Shown piece after piece: positions 1-9,562 of a stretch of 64,000 nucleotides of DNA. Origin of the DNA: Pontibacterium sp049603715 (GTDB taxonomy: Bacteria; Pseudomonadota; Gammaproteobacteria; Pseudomonadales; Balneatricaceae); contig JBMYSW010000007.1 in assembly GCA_049603715.1 (NCBI GenBank), forward strand, positions 81,719-145,718, in the 5' to 3' direction. Each line of letters starts with the position of its first letter. Position 1 is the stretch's first letter. Under the pieces are notes generated by a model. The model was not told where the DNA came from and did no database searches. It saw nothing but the letters and a program-made list of their open reading frames with translations. The position numbers and the translations under genes are program-made.

Positions 1-925
1 CACTGGTCACTTCTGTCACCTGTCGCATCGGCTTAGCGATCATTCCCGCAGCGGTAATAAACGCAATAAATTCACCTGCGGTCATTTCAGCCATTAGCGA
101 AGGGCTCATGGCGACGTACATCAAAATCGCCAAAGCAACAGCAACAATAAACTGAACTACGGGGGTGTTAATCGACTGGGTAACCACCAGTTTCATAAAC
201 TGCTGACGGTTTTTCTCGTTAGCTGCCTTAAAACGTTCTCGCTCAGTAGCCTGACCACCATAAGCGCGCACCACTTCAATGCCATTAATCACCTCGGCGC
301 TGACATGCGCCACATCGCCGACAGAGTTTTGAATTTCGTTACTGATTTTACGCAGACGTTTTGCCGCATAGGAGACAGCCAGAGCGATAAATGGAATCGC
401 AGCTACAAAAATCAGGGTGAGTTTCCAGTTGAGGTACAACAAATACCCAGCTAAGCCAACAACCGTTAAACCCTCGCGCAGAATAATTTTGAGCGCTTCT
501 GTTGCAGCACCCGTCACCTGCTCGACGTTGTAGGTCAAGCGCGACAGCAACTGCCCTGATGGCTGATCGTCAAAATAATTTTTAGGTAAGATGAGAATAC
601 GATCGAAAAGGTCAATACGAAGCTGACTGATGACATGTCGTGCCGTATAGGCCAAAGCATAAGACCCAAGAAAAGAACCTACGCCTCGAAAGACAAATAA
701 CGTAATAACGGCGAGTGCTAATAGCCCTCGGTTATCAAAATCGCCTTGGCTAACAGTATCAACCACATGCTCAAGCCATTTCGCAAAACCTGTTTGCGAC
801 AGCGCATAAAGTACAAAGCCAATAAATGCGACAACGAATGCAAACCAATGAGGTTTTACATAGTGGAGCAAGCGCTTGTACACCTGCCAACTGGTTGAAG
901 ATGAAGAAGACTGTGATTGACTCAT
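1..925 (-). CDS. msbA: MsbA-type lipid A/phospholipid ABC flippase, N-terminal part
   Basis: Partial gene running off the left window edge; 308 codons are visible from an ATG at 925. The product begins with a polar Ser-rich stretch (MSQSQSSSSSTSWQVYKRL) and then shows the exporter-type transmembrane region (about six hydrophobic helices) typical of MsbA-like half transporters, including a segment reading DDQPSGQLLSRLTYNVEQVT, the conserved intracellular-loop pattern of this family. The nucleotide-binding domain lies outside the window, so Walker motifs cannot be checked. MsbA flips core-lipid A across the inner membrane using ATP. The neighbouring family 9 glycosyltransferase on the same strand supports an LPS role. 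Another type IV ABC exporter with the same fold cannot be excluded without the C-terminal half. Confidence 0.85.
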   Translation of the reverse strand, partial: MSQSQSSSSSTSWQVYKRLLHYVKPHWFAFVVAFIGFVLYALSQTGFAKWLEHVVDTVSQGDFDNRGLLALAVITLFVFRGVGSFLGSYALAYTARHVISQLRIDLFDRILILPKNYFDDQPSGQLLSRLTYNVEQVTGAATEALKIILREGLTVVGLAGYLLYLNWKLTLIFVAAIPFIALAVSYAAKRLRKISNEIQNSVGDVAHVSAEVINGIEVVRAYGGQATERERFKAANEKNRQQFMKLVVTQSINTPVVQFIVAVALAILMYVAMSPSLMAEMTAGEFIAFITAAGMIAKPMRQVTEVTS

Positions 926-1077
926 TGGCTACCAGTCGTATGGACACTCACAAGAATAGGCCACACACTCAGATTAAAAACCGCGACCAAGGCCAACTGA
1001 AGCTCTCGTAAAAATACATAGACGCAGCGGCTTGATAACAAAGGCTAAATTATACCAGAAGGCGAGAACAAAAGGGA

Positions 1078-2136
1078 CTAAACCCAAGCAGGGTACAGGG
1101 GTGCTTCGTCGCCAAACAGCGACTCAGAAATTTGTTGTGCCACACGCTCAGCAGGCAAGGATTCCATTGCTTGGCTAGCCGGCAGGCGATTAAACAAATG
1201 GGGTTCGACTTGGATACTGCGAACATGGCTGCCTAAGGGGCGATCCCGCTCGGCGACATCTTTGCCAAAAATCACCCATAAGGGCGTACCCGCAGCACTA
1301 ATAATGTGCGCCAAGCCGGTGGAATTAGAAACCGTCGCAAAGGCACGTGCAGCGATACAAGGAATCATCGCGAGGGTAGTTTGTTCACATAAATTCACCG
1401 CATCCTCGCCAATGGCAAGGGCTAGCTGCTGGCAAACCTCTCGCTCATCGCTGCTACCCAAAATCACCACTTTAGAGGCTTTACGTGCCAACAACAGGTG
1501 CGCAAGGCGGGCATAGTCTTTCACACTCCAGCGCTTGTGCTTATTTGCTGTTGCGCTGCCTGGCACCATCACAACAAAACGCCCCGGCGATACACTGTGA
1601 GCGCTAAGCAAATCAACCGCGGCTTGTTGCTCGGCCGCAGGCACATCAAAGGTCGCCAAGCCGGTTTTGTGTGGCAGGTTCAACGCCATAAAAGGCGCTT
1701 GTAAGCAGGTATAGCGATGGACTTTGGGGTAGTTGGGGCCACACGCAAGCGTAAAAGGAAACCCTTCTCTCATACCCACAGCCTCTGGCAATAACCCGAG
1801 CCCTCGCCCGACGGCAATGTACCAGCGGCTGGCCAGCGAATCGCTTAAATCGATAACTAAATCAAAGCTTTGTTTAGCCAGCAGGTTACGCCACGCTAGG
1901 ACCGCAGCCAGTTTTGAAAAACAGCCGTTAGGTTGTGAATAGACAGCAGTAAACCGGCCATCCCCCTGAAATAGAGGCAGCCATGCATGATTGATGTGCA
2001 GATGTAGCTCAGCATTGGGATATGCGCGGTGCAAGTCTTCAAACAGAGCACTGGATAAGGCGGCTTCTCCTAAGCCTCCCCATTGAATCACAAGGATTCG
2101 CTTGTACTCCTTACGGGCACTCATTTTCACACTCAT
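1078..2136 (-). CDS. Glycosyltransferase family 9 (LPS heptosyltransferase-like)
   Basis: 352-residue protein with the GT9 / ADP-heptose:LPS heptosyltransferase layout. The N-terminal Rossmann start (ILVIQWGGLGEAALSSALF) corresponds to the family pattern of a short strand, a Gly-rich turn and a helix, and the C-terminal nucleotide-sugar half contains VMVPGSATANKHKRWS followed by VSNSTGLAHIISAAGTPLW, the usual family signature. It should act at the cytoplasmic face of the inner membrane, adding heptose or a related sugar to the LPS core. It lies just upstream of msbA on the same strand (about 150 bp gap), consistent with an LPS assembly cluster. Two in-frame ATGs (2136 and 2124) are possible starts; neither has a strong ribosome binding site. 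Specificity (WaaC, WaaF, WaaQ) is not assignable by reading. Confidence 0.8.
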   Translation of the reverse strand: MSVKMSARKEYKRILVIQWGGLGEAALSSALFEDLHRAYPNAELHLHINHAWLPLFQGDGRFTAVYSQPNGCFSKLAAVLAWRNLLAKQSFDLVIDLSDSLASRWYIAVGRGLGLLPEAVGMREGFPFTLACGPNYPKVHRYTCLQAPFMALNLPHKTGLATFDVPAAEQQAAVDLLSAHSVSPGRFVVMVPGSATANKHKRWSVKDYARLAHLLLARKASKVVILGSSDEREVCQQLALAIGEDAVNLCEQTTLAMIPCIAARAFATVSNSTGLAHIISAAGTPLWVIFGKDVAERDRPLGSHVRSIQVEPHLFNRLPASQAMESLPAERVAQQISESLFGDEAPLYPAWV

Positions 2137-2604
2137 CTATCCGTATTTTACTGCAAAGATTTCACCCAAGCTCAGGGCTTGGGCATCGCCACAAAGCGCC
2201 AAACACATAAGCACCTATGAGTTCTCATTGATGCTTAAGACAGACGCCATAAGTTGCGTGGCAATTTGAATCGCAGTCCTTATCATTCTCCGCTAACACA
2301 GCGGCGAGTCAGATTTAGTAACAACATTTGCTCAAGCAGCAACACAATTGCAGCCACTCAACGACGCTTCAACCCTAGCATAATTTGCGCCGCTTCCCTA
2401 TTTTTGAGCACCCTTTTTACACGACAAAAATTCATTATCAGCCGTAATAATTAATCGAAACTGAACACGTCTTATTGACAGTCCGTTTTGCGAGCAACAA
2501 ATAAGGCGCATTTGAGTATCATCTTTTAATACATCGATGATTTTCGGTAATATCGGTCAATATGTGCAAAATATAGGGCACGCATCCGTCATCAAGGATA
2601 TTCC
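2137..2604. other. Divergent intergenic region, 468 bp
   Basis: Region between the leftward glycosyltransferase gene and the rightward LuxR-like gene. It is AT-rich in its right half. I see no convincing ORF, RNA gene or strong dyad. It must hold both divergent promoters. Confidence 0.5.
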
Positions 2605-3135
2605 ATGAACCTAACCGAACTGGCAGCAACCGCTTGCACTCTGTCTGCTCAATCGGCACAGCTAACTCAGCAAACGATCGCCGAAGTGCTCGAAACGCTC
2701 GCCAGCGCAGGTGTGCCAGTGACGCTGCAAAACACGCCAACACCGCACTGCTATGCCGCCACTTGGAATACAAACCTTTGTGACGTCACACTGCTGATCA
2801 GGCCCTCCTCCACGCCATATTGCCCCTATTTGGATACCCGAAAAATGGGGTTACCCAGCCACCTAAGTGAATATGAGGCGGCACTTTTGTGGATGATTTC
2901 ACAGCAGCTCATAAGCGCCATGTTAAATCTTGGCACGCTGCCACTACCGTCGCCATACAACAGAAACGACATTAGCATGCTGCAGCATTTAGCCCGCGGC
3001 GGCGCCACTTACAACTATGCATCGCGAAAAGAACCGACGGTAAAACAACGACTTGTAAAGCTTCGTCGAGCCGAAGGCGTAAAAACCACCCCTGCATTAC
3101 TGGCTCGTTTGGCCGATAAGCCATGGACCCAATAG
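2605..3135 (+). CDS. Hypothetical protein with degenerate LuxR-type C-terminal HTH
   Basis: 176-residue protein of unknown function. The last ~55 residues (MLQHLARGGATYNYASRKEP then TVKQRLVKLRRAEGVKT) line up by eye with the LuxR/FixJ DNA-binding domain: a helix, a turn, the TVK..L..L recognition helix and the G-V-K-T connector before the last helix. The N-terminal 110 residues have no domain I can recognise and are shorter than an autoinducer-binding domain. The start is supported by AAGGAT 6 nt before the ATG. The next gene, 13 bp downstream, is a second LuxR-type regulator, so the two probably form one transcript. No luxI-type synthase is nearby. The regulator assignment is inference from the C-terminus. 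Confidence 0.55.
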   Translation: MNLTELAATACTLSAQSAQLTQQTIAEVLETLASAGVPVTLQNTPTPHCYAATWNTNLCDVTLLIRPSSTPYCPYLDTRKMGLPSHLSEYEAALLWMISQQLISAMLNLGTLPLPSPYNRNDISMLQHLARGGATYNYASRKEPTVKQRLVKLRRAEGVKTTPALLARLADKPWTQ

Positions 3136-3148
3136 TTTTTATCCGGCC

Positions 3149-3955
3149 ATGATGAATAAGCTAGCCTCACACAAGCTTCACGAACTCTTTATGAACCTGC
3201 TCGCAGCGCAAAGCCGAGAGGCCTGTTGGGAGGTTTATGTCGCCTATGTAAAGACGCTGGGCATTACCGGTGGGGCTCTGCTAACAGGCCGAGAAGTAGA
3301 TGGAAAAATACAGGGCTACGACTGTTTAAGCTTTTACACAGCCCCCTTTTGGTCAGACTACCAAAGCGTGGGCGGCGTCTCGAATGACCTACTTTGCCAG
3401 TACCTCTACAGCATCCGAGACGCAGAACACCAAACCGCCTTAATGACAGACTGGCGAGTACTTGCCGACAACGCCTTAGAAACGGGTTCGGTGACAACAC
3501 AAGAACTACTGCAAAACCAAGTGCTCGAAGCCTCGTTAGATCATTCTATTATTTTTGGTTTTGGTGGCTGCTTTCGCAAAACCGCCGACAGATCAACTGG
3601 GCTGGCGGCAGGCGTTGGCCTCTGCCATGTCGGAGGCTCCCTGTCCTCCTTTGAAAACGAAGTTGCCTCACACCAGCTCGAAGTCGAACAAGCCACAAAT
3701 ATGCTCGACCTTTGCCTATCGCGATTTGGCTGGCAAACCCTGGGGTTTGACGCTTTTCAGCAGCAACTGACCAAGCGAGAGCAAAGCCTTATCCGTTGGT
3801 TAGCCGAAGGGCTGCGATTAAAAGCGATTGCCGACAAGCCTCCCTACGTGAGCGAAAGTAAACTCAACAAAGAAATCGCCCTACTCAAAACCAAAATGCA
3901 GGTTAAAACCCTCGAAGAGCTTACAGTCTTGGGCGTTCGGCTCAACCTTTTGTAA
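3149..3955 (+). CDS. LuxR-family solo transcriptional regulator
   Basis: 268-residue protein. The N-terminal part (roughly residues 5-185) looks like an autoinducer-binding-type sensor domain, with an aromatic pattern (YTAPFWSDYQSVGGVSND) resembling the W...Y....Y..DP ligand-pocket region of LuxR proteins, but with N-D in place of the usual D-P. The C-terminus (LTKREQSLIRWLAEGLRLKA to the end) is a LuxR HTH, although the central loop carries an unusual DKPPYVSESKLNKEI segment instead of the standard IA..L..S..TV. It begins with two consecutive ATGs at 3149/3152 and follows the 176-residue HTH protein by 13 bp. With no LuxI partner visible it is best called a LuxR solo; the ligand is unknown. 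Confidence 0.65.
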   Translation: MMNKLASHKLHELFMNLLAAQSREACWEVYVAYVKTLGITGGALLTGREVDGKIQGYDCLSFYTAPFWSDYQSVGGVSNDLLCQYLYSIRDAEHQTALMTDWRVLADNALETGSVTTQELLQNQVLEASLDHSIIFGFGGCFRKTADRSTGLAAGVGLCHVGGSLSSFENEVASHQLEVEQATNMLDLCLSRFGWQTLGFDAFQQQLTKREQSLIRWLAEGLRLKAIADKPPYVSESKLNKEIALLKTKMQVKTLEELTVLGVRLNLL

Positions 3956-4193
3956 TAAACCCATAAAACAGCTAAAAAATAGCGAAATGGATGAATTAAT
4001 CGCTAAAATTCTGATTTAAGAATTCCATTTTTTTTCAGGGGCCTTACAATCATTGGTCGATTTTGTGTCAACCTCGGCCCTTGTATGAGAAAAGGCACAA
4101 GCGACGGGCTCGCCTCACTTCTGTTTTTTGGTCATCAGGCGCGGCACATCGCAGTAATAATAAACAACTCACTGTACTGTTGGACGATTAATC

Positions 4194-5198
4194 ATGGCAG
4201 CATTTGGCTCTTTATTTATGCCAGAAATGGCAATCACTTGGTTTGATGGCACTGCGTGGAGCAGCCCTGAGGTCGTCCCAAGTGACCGCCTAACGCTTCA
4301 CCCTGGCGCTCACGTATTACACTACTCAAGCACCTGTTTTGAAGGCCTAAAAGCCTTTCGCCATGAAGACGGTTCAGTGAAAATTTTCCGTATGGATAAA
4401 AACATTGAGCGTATGATTCAAAGCTCTCGCTTGTTGGGCCTACCGACGCTCGAAGCAGACCAAATGGCTGAGATGATCACCTCAATCGTTGCCAAATATG
4501 CGAGCGAAGTGCCTGAGCCGCCAGGTTCTATGTACATTCGCCCAACGCACATTGGCACCGAGCCAGCCATTGGTAAAGCGGCAGTTCCATCTGAGCAATC
4601 ATGCTTCTACGTTTTGCTATCGCCGGTAGGCAACTACTTTGCCGGTGGCGATAAAGCCTTGCGTTTGTTAGTCGACGACGAAGGTATGCGCTGCCCACCA
4701 CACATGGGTATGATCAAAAGCGGCGGCAACTACGCTGGCGCTTTGATGCCAACCATGAAGGCTCGCGAAACTTACCAAGCAGACCAAGTACTCTTCTGCC
4801 CCGACGGCGACATTCAAGAAACTGGCGCAGCCAACTTTGTGTTAATTGATGGTGACGAGCTGATCACCAAGCCGCTAGACGAAAGCTTCTTGCACGGTGT
4901 CACTCGCGACTCATTGCTGCAAATTGCACGCGACAGTGGTCTAACCGTATCTGAGCGCAACATGCAGGTATCTGAACTACTTGAGCGCGCGAAAAAGCCA
5001 GGCTGTGAAGCAGCACTTTCGGGCACTGCAGCAGTGCTTGCGCCTGTTGGCACACTGATCTACAAAGGTGAAGAGTACCCAGTAGGTAACGGCCAAGTGG
5101 GCGAAAAAGCCCTTAAACTGCGTGAACGCCTAAACGCGATTCAATGGGGCCAAGCCGAAGATTGCTACGGCTGGTTAACCGACGTAACACCTGCGTAA
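4194..5198 (+). CDS. ilvE: Branched-chain amino acid aminotransferase
   Basis: 334-residue fold-type IV PLP aminotransferase that transfers the amino group between glutamate and the 2-oxo acids of valine, leucine and isoleucine. The family pattern is clear: LHPGAHVLHYSSTCFEGLKA near the N-terminus, IRPTHIGTEPAIG around the substrate arm, the likely PLP lysine K175 in MIKSGGNYAGAL, and the cofactor-phosphate region IQETGAANFVLIDGD followed by GVTRDSLLQIARD. Length fits the human-type/Pseudomonas-type BCAT subgroup. It is monocistronic here, with a strong terminator right after it, and faces glnE convergently. ilvD, another branched-chain gene, is in the same window but not linked. Confidence 0.95.
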   Translation: MAAFGSLFMPEMAITWFDGTAWSSPEVVPSDRLTLHPGAHVLHYSSTCFEGLKAFRHEDGSVKIFRMDKNIERMIQSSRLLGLPTLEADQMAEMITSIVAKYASEVPEPPGSMYIRPTHIGTEPAIGKAAVPSEQSCFYVLLSPVGNYFAGGDKALRLLVDDEGMRCPPHMGMIKSGGNYAGALMPTMKARETYQADQVLFCPDGDIQETGAANFVLIDGDELITKPLDESFLHGVTRDSLLQIARDSGLTVSERNMQVSELLERAKKPGCEAALSGTAAVLAPVGTLIYKGEEYPVGNGQVGEKALKLRERLNAIQWGQAEDCYGWLTDVTPA

Positions 5199-5217
5199 TT
5201 TGCTTACGCGACATCAT

Positions 5218-5254
5218 AAGCCCGCCTCAGTTTGAACTGACGCGGGCTTTTTTC
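5218..5254 (+). terminator. Rho-independent terminator after ilvE
   Basis: AAGCCCGC (5218-5225) pairs with GCGGGCTT (5242-5249), and the inner arms TCAGTT/AACTGA extend the stem. The run of T starts at 5248. It lies 20 bp after the ilvE stop. Confidence 0.9.
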
Positions 5255-5299
5255 ATTCTGGCAGTAGCCACCACAACTGGCTGATTTTATTACCCTATA

Positions 5300-8200
5300 T
5301 CAAGCATAAGCACCAAAGATGCGATACCACACCGCACCGACTTGCTCTCGCAGCGGCGCAAACGCCTCAGCCTCATCGCTACTCACCACTGCCGACTGTT
5401 CCAGCAAACTTAACTCGTGCACTTTTTGCCGATAGCTTAAATAAGCCAACCTCAGGCTTTCCTCTTCTTCGTAGCTAATCACTTCTAAGTTAGCCAAGCC
5501 AATCAGCAAGTTAATATTGTCTGTAGCATTTGTTAGGTGGTTTGCCTGCTCACTAAAAGCCAACACCCCCCACTGGCTCATAAACTCGATATCAACCATA
5601 CCACCCGCATCGTGCTTGATATGAAAGACACCTGGTTTGTTTTCGCCCTTGTGTTGGCGCATTTTTAATCGCATATCGCGAATATCGGCTTTAAGTGAGT
5701 CACTCGCACGAGGGCGGCACAATATCTCGTGACGCAAATCGCTAAAGCGCTGCCACAAGGCTTGATGTCCCGCTACTGGTCTGGCGCGAATTAGCGCCTG
5801 ATGTTCCCATGTCCAAGCGTCGTTTTTTTGGTACTTTTCAAACGCTGAAAAGCGACTCACCAAGACTCCTGAGTTACCCGACGGACGCAGCCTCATATCC
5901 ACCTCGTATAGGCTACCCGAAGGTGTTAAGCGACTGAGTAAGTGGATGATTTTTTGCCCCATGCGCAAATAAAATACTTCGCTTTCAAGCTGGCGACTAC
6001 CCGAGGTTTTAAACTGGTGCCCTTCATCGTAAACAAACACCAAATCCAAATCCGAGCGATAGGACAGCTCAAGCCCGCCCAGCTTTCCGTAGGCAATAAT
6101 GGCAAAGCGCGGTTCGCACAGCCCACCCTGTGCATCAATGGGGTTACCGTACTTATGACACAATAACTGCCAGCTAAGGTTTAGGGCTTGCTCAATACAC
6201 GCCTCAGCCACCCATGTAAGAGCATCACTGGCTTTCATCAACGACAGCTCCCCCAAACTTTCGGCAGCAGCGATTTGCAGCACCATGGCGTGCTTGTAAT
6301 AACGTAACGCCTCCATCAAGACTTCTTCGTCGCCTTCGGGCACGCGCAATAGCTGTTGGCGTAGGCGCTGCTGTATGGCGGTTTGCGAGAGCTGTTGTTG
6401 AGCATCGAAGGGGGCTAACAGCTCATTGAGCAGCACCGGATAGCGTGCAAGTTGCTCGCAAAACCAAGGCCCTGCATTCGCTAACTGAACTAGGCGCTGT
6501 AGCGCAAAGGCATTTTCTTCGAGCAGCGATAGGTAAACCGAGCGACGCAGCGTCGCCTGCACCAAAGGTAAAATACGCGACAAGGCAAGCGCCGAGCGCT
6601 CGTGACATTCGTTTACTGAAGGGGCTAAGGGAGCTGAGGGCACTAAAAGCAAAGCATCAAACAACAAAGGTAATAGCCGATTTAACCGCTCTTTCGCCTC
6701 GTCACTAAGGCCTTTGAGCGATGAGGCGGGCAAACCTCCAACCAAACCATTCACTAGTTCGACCGTTGTGGCAGATTCGCCTGAAGGCATAAGCGCCAAT
6801 AACCCAGCTGTATCTGATGCCAACAAGGGAGCTATCCAATCAGCCGTACCCAGCTCACCTTTGGGCGATTCATTATGATGATTCGCCTGCCCAAGGGGTG
6901 TATCAAACATCAGCTCATTAAACACCGAGCGTACACATTCCCTATGGGTTGCTAGCTGCTGCTCAAACCCCTGCCAAGTTTCAAAACCCAATACCCACGC
7001 TAAGCGCGCTTGGGCATCACCCTCTGTGGGGAGGCTATGGGTTTGTTTATCGGCCAATGCTTGCAAAACGTGCTCAACACGGCGTAAAAAACCATAGGCT
7101 TCCATCAGCTCTGCCACTCGCGTGGCCGATAGGGGTGTTTCGGCAAGTAGGGGCATCACTTCGTAAATACTTGGCGCTTGGTAACGGCGGTCTCGACCAC
7201 CGCGTACCAGCTGAAATACCTGAGCAATAAACTCCACTTCGCGAATGCCACCCTTACTGAGTTTCACATTCACTGCCTGTCCACCTTGCTCCACCTCACT
7301 GTTAATCAAGTGCTTTATGTCGCGCAGCGCACCAAACACGCTGTAGTCCGCATACTGTCGGTACACAAAGCTCAGTATTTTTTGCTGTAACACCTGTGCA
7401 GCTTGGCTATGTGCAACACGATATGCACTGTCAGCAGACTCGGCGCAAGGCATGACCACCGCTTTGATCATGGCAAAGCGCTCCCAAGGGCGTGCTTGAT
7501 TTAAAAAGTAATGGTCGAGGGCCGCAAAACTGGATACCAAGGGGCCGCTGTTACCAAAGGGACGCAAGCGCATATCCACCCGATAGGCCTGCCCTTGTGC
7601 TGTGATGGCCGCCAAACTTTGAATCAGCTTTTTGGCCAGTCGAATAAAAAAGGTTTGGTTTTCTATACCAGCGGTTGAGTGTTGTGAATCAGGCTCTAGC
7701 GGCTGGGTCACACCTTGCTGTGGATAAGCAAAAATAAGATCCACATCCGAGCTTAAATTAAGCTCGGCAGCGCCCAGCTTGCCCATAGCAAGGACTAAAA
7801 AGGGTTGAGGTTGAGATGCAGAAGTGTCGACTACTTCCATTACAGGCTGGCCCCAGCGTTTGACTGCTGCGGTGTAATGCCACTGGGCGCTATAACCAAT
7901 AATGGACTGCGCTAACTCAGAGGCTTCTTTTAAGCGCTCAGGCAAAGTCCCCTGCTCGTTTAGCTCTCGCCAAATTAGCCTGAGCTGCTGGGCATGACGA
8001 AACACCCGCAATACCTCATTAAAGGCAGCGTCGTCCTCCAGTGCCTTATGGCTCGTTACAAGGGCGTGTAATGCTAGCTCAAAGCTTTGTCGATTAAGAG
8101 CAGTATTTAGCCATGCTTCGCTAAGCTGTGTTTGCAAATAGGCGCTGGGGTTACGCAGCTGTTCAAAAGCAAAGTCACTTGCCACCAGCCATCGTTTAAG

Positions 8201-8311
8201 CGCATCAGGCGAGCCTTGGGTCAGCTCCACAAAACACGTATGCCCATGCCAAACAGGGTTGAGCTGCTCTAGCCGAGTGGTATACAAAGCTTCAAACGAA
8301 AGATCAGACAC
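5300..8311 (-). CDS. glnE: Bifunctional glutamine synthetase adenylyltransferase/deadenylase
   Basis: 1003-residue protein, a little longer than E. coli GlnE (~946). It adds or removes AMP on glutamine synthetase under control of PII and glutamine. Two nucleotidyltransferase domains of the DNA polymerase beta superfamily are visible: GKLGAAELNLSSDVDLIFAY near residue 174 (deadenylase half) and GKLGGLELSYRSDLDLVFVY near residue 740 (adenylylase half), each with the G-K-L-G...S-D-x-D-L catalytic signature. Each is followed by the conserved VDMRLRPFGNSG / VDMRLRPSGNSG block. The gene for a CYTH triphosphatase lies directly upstream on the same strand, as ygiF does before glnE in E. coli, but here a terminator-like hairpin separates them. 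Confidence 0.97.
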   Translation of the reverse strand: MSDLSFEALYTTRLEQLNPVWHGHTCFVELTQGSPDALKRWLVASDFAFEQLRNPSAYLQTQLSEAWLNTALNRQSFELALHALVTSHKALEDDAAFNEVLRVFRHAQQLRLIWRELNEQGTLPERLKEASELAQSIIGYSAQWHYTAAVKRWGQPVMEVVDTSASQPQPFLVLAMGKLGAAELNLSSDVDLIFAYPQQGVTQPLEPDSQHSTAGIENQTFFIRLAKKLIQSLAAITAQGQAYRVDMRLRPFGNSGPLVSSFAALDHYFLNQARPWERFAMIKAVVMPCAESADSAYRVAHSQAAQVLQQKILSFVYRQYADYSVFGALRDIKHLINSEVEQGGQAVNVKLSKGGIREVEFIAQVFQLVRGGRDRRYQAPSIYEVMPLLAETPLSATRVAELMEAYGFLRRVEHVLQALADKQTHSLPTEGDAQARLAWVLGFETWQGFEQQLATHRECVRSVFNELMFDTPLGQANHHNESPKGELGTADWIAPLLASDTAGLLALMPSGESATTVELVNGLVGGLPASSLKGLSDEAKERLNRLLPLLFDALLLVPSAPLAPSVNECHERSALALSRILPLVQATLRRSVYLSLLEENAFALQRLVQLANAGPWFCEQLARYPVLLNELLAPFDAQQQLSQTAIQQRLRQQLLRVPEGDEEVLMEALRYYKHAMVLQIAAAESLGELSLMKASDALTWVAEACIEQALNLSWQLLCHKYGNPIDAQGGLCEPRFAIIAYGKLGGLELSYRSDLDLVFVYDEGHQFKTSGSRQLESEVFYLRMGQKIIHLLSRLTPSGSLYEVDMRLRPSGNSGVLVSRFSAFEKYQKNDAWTWEHQALIRARPVAGHQALWQRFSDLRHEILCRPRASDSLKADIRDMRLKMRQHKGENKPGVFHIKHDAGGMVDIEFMSQWGVLAFSEQANHLTNATDNINLLIGLANLEVISYEEEESLRLAYLSYRQKVHELSLLEQSAVVSSDEAEAFAPLREQVGAVWYRIFGAYA

Positions 8312-8362
8312 ACTGCCCCCTTACGCGAATGGCGCTCGCAAAATGTAAGGTGCAGCTTAGAC

Positions 8363-8412
8363 AAAAAAGCCAGCTCGGGTAAAGCGTCACACTCTTCCCT
8401 CACTGGCTTTTT
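8363..8412 (-). terminator. Terminator between the CYTH gene and glnE
   Basis: On the minus strand, AAAAAGCCAG ... CTGGCTTTTTT forms a stem (8403-8412 with 8363-8373) around a long loop and ends in a T-run. It sits between the stop of the upstream CYTH gene (8438) and the glnE start (8311), so glnE probably also has its own promoter here. Confidence 0.6.
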
Positions 8413-8437
8413 AACCGTCAATTGCGACAGGGCAGGC

Positions 8438-9562
8438 TTATAAAGGCAAGGCCGCGCGGGCTTTTTGCGCCTCAGTCCAACGAGCTCGCCAGCGCTTATT
8501 CACGAGTAAGTCTGCGAGTTTTAGCACCAATAGGCCCGGCTCAACCGTTTGCAACAAAACCGACAAACGCTCAGCTGAGCGTTGATGCGACTGCTTGCTC
8601 CATTGCCCTGTGCTTCCCACCATCAGGGTATCCACACGCTCAAAGGCGGTTAAGTCGCGCATTTGGCGAATCAGCTTGGTCAACAAGCGATCAATGTCCC
8701 CTTCGGCGTCTTGCGGGAAGGTTTCATCAAAGGCATGAAACAACGCACCGATGTTGCGAATGGAGGCCAAGGCGAGGTCAGCATAATGCCATTCGCCAGT
8801 TACTTTCCATGCTTCGAGGTAACGGGGCCAAAGCGCCACTTCTTGTTGTAGCAACTCACAGTACACAGCTTCACAGCTCATCTCCTGAGTTACCGCAATC
8901 GGCGTGCGTGCAGGCAATCTAAAGCCCTGACGATGCAAGCGATAGCCGCGCTCTGCTTTACTGGTATCGGCCGTTAACAGTGGTACACGTTGGGCCAAGG
9001 CCATTGCCACTTGAAACAAGCTACTCGCTTCGCCTTGCTTAAGCTCTAGCTCCACTTCGCAAATATCGTCCGAAACGCGCTCGCCGCCAATCTCGGCCCA
9101 TGCTGCGCCGGTATCAAGGGCAACCTCAATGGCCACAGGTTCGCCTTGCTCACCCACGCCCTCATACCACCACACCTGACGGACAAAATCGGTAGAAAAT
9201 ACCGGCGCAATGGTTTGGGTAACATAATCACGGTCGAGGGTGCTAGGCCACGCCTCATCGTCAATCAGCGATAAATCAAGCTCAGCGCTAGGCACTTCCC
9301 ACTCCCACTCGTTGCGAGCATGCAGCCCCGCCTCGGAATGACCTTGGGTTTTAAAGGTTTGAATAAAGCGCCCCTGTTTGTGGCGAATGCGCAAGGCTAC
9401 GCGGTGTTCTGAAAGTTTATGGTCAGGGGTGTCAAAATAAATATTCTGCAAAGCATTTGCAGGGTAGGCAGTGGAGCTCGCGCCCGTGAGCAGCGGATGC
9501 TGCTTTAACATTTCTAAATGATCTTTTGCCAAGGTGAGCTTTAGCTCAATTTCCATCGCCAT
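8438..9562 (-). CDS. ygiF: CYTH-domain inorganic triphosphatase (YgiF-like)
   Basis: 374-residue protein starting MAMEIELKLTL, which contains the ExExK metal/phosphate signature of the CYTH superfamily (E4, E6, K8). Further charged strands typical of the triphosphate tunnel follow: FDTPDHKLSEHRVALRIRHK, FIQTFKTQG, NEWEWEVP and EVELELKQGE. After about residue 210 a helical region resembles a shortened CHAD domain, with only one clear conserved-histidine helix (ASIRNIGALFHAFDE). E. coli YgiF is ~433 residues with a fuller CHAD part, so this homologue is reduced. The expected reaction is hydrolysis of inorganic triphosphate. The position upstream of glnE matches enteric gene order. Confidence 0.85.
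   Translation of the reverse strand: MAMEIELKLTLAKDHLEMLKQHPLLTGASSTAYPANALQNIYFDTPDHKLSEHRVALRIRHKQGRFIQTFKTQGHSEAGLHARNEWEWEVPSAELDLSLIDDEAWPSTLDRDYVTQTIAPVFSTDFVRQVWWYEGVGEQGEPVAIEVALDTGAAWAEIGGERVSDDICEVELELKQGEASSLFQVAMALAQRVPLLTADTSKAERGYRLHRQGFRLPARTPIAVTQEMSCEAVYCELLQQEVALWPRYLEAWKVTGEWHYADLALASIRNIGALFHAFDETFPQDAEGDIDRLLTKLIRQMRDLTAFERVDTLMVGSTGQWSKQSHQRSAERLSVLLQTVEPGLLVLKLADLLVNKRWRARWTEAQKARAALPL

Noticed and set aside
2254..2454. 66-codon plus-strand frame in the 2.1-2.6 kb intergenic region
   Set aside because: No ribosome binding site, biased composition and no similarity to any family I know.
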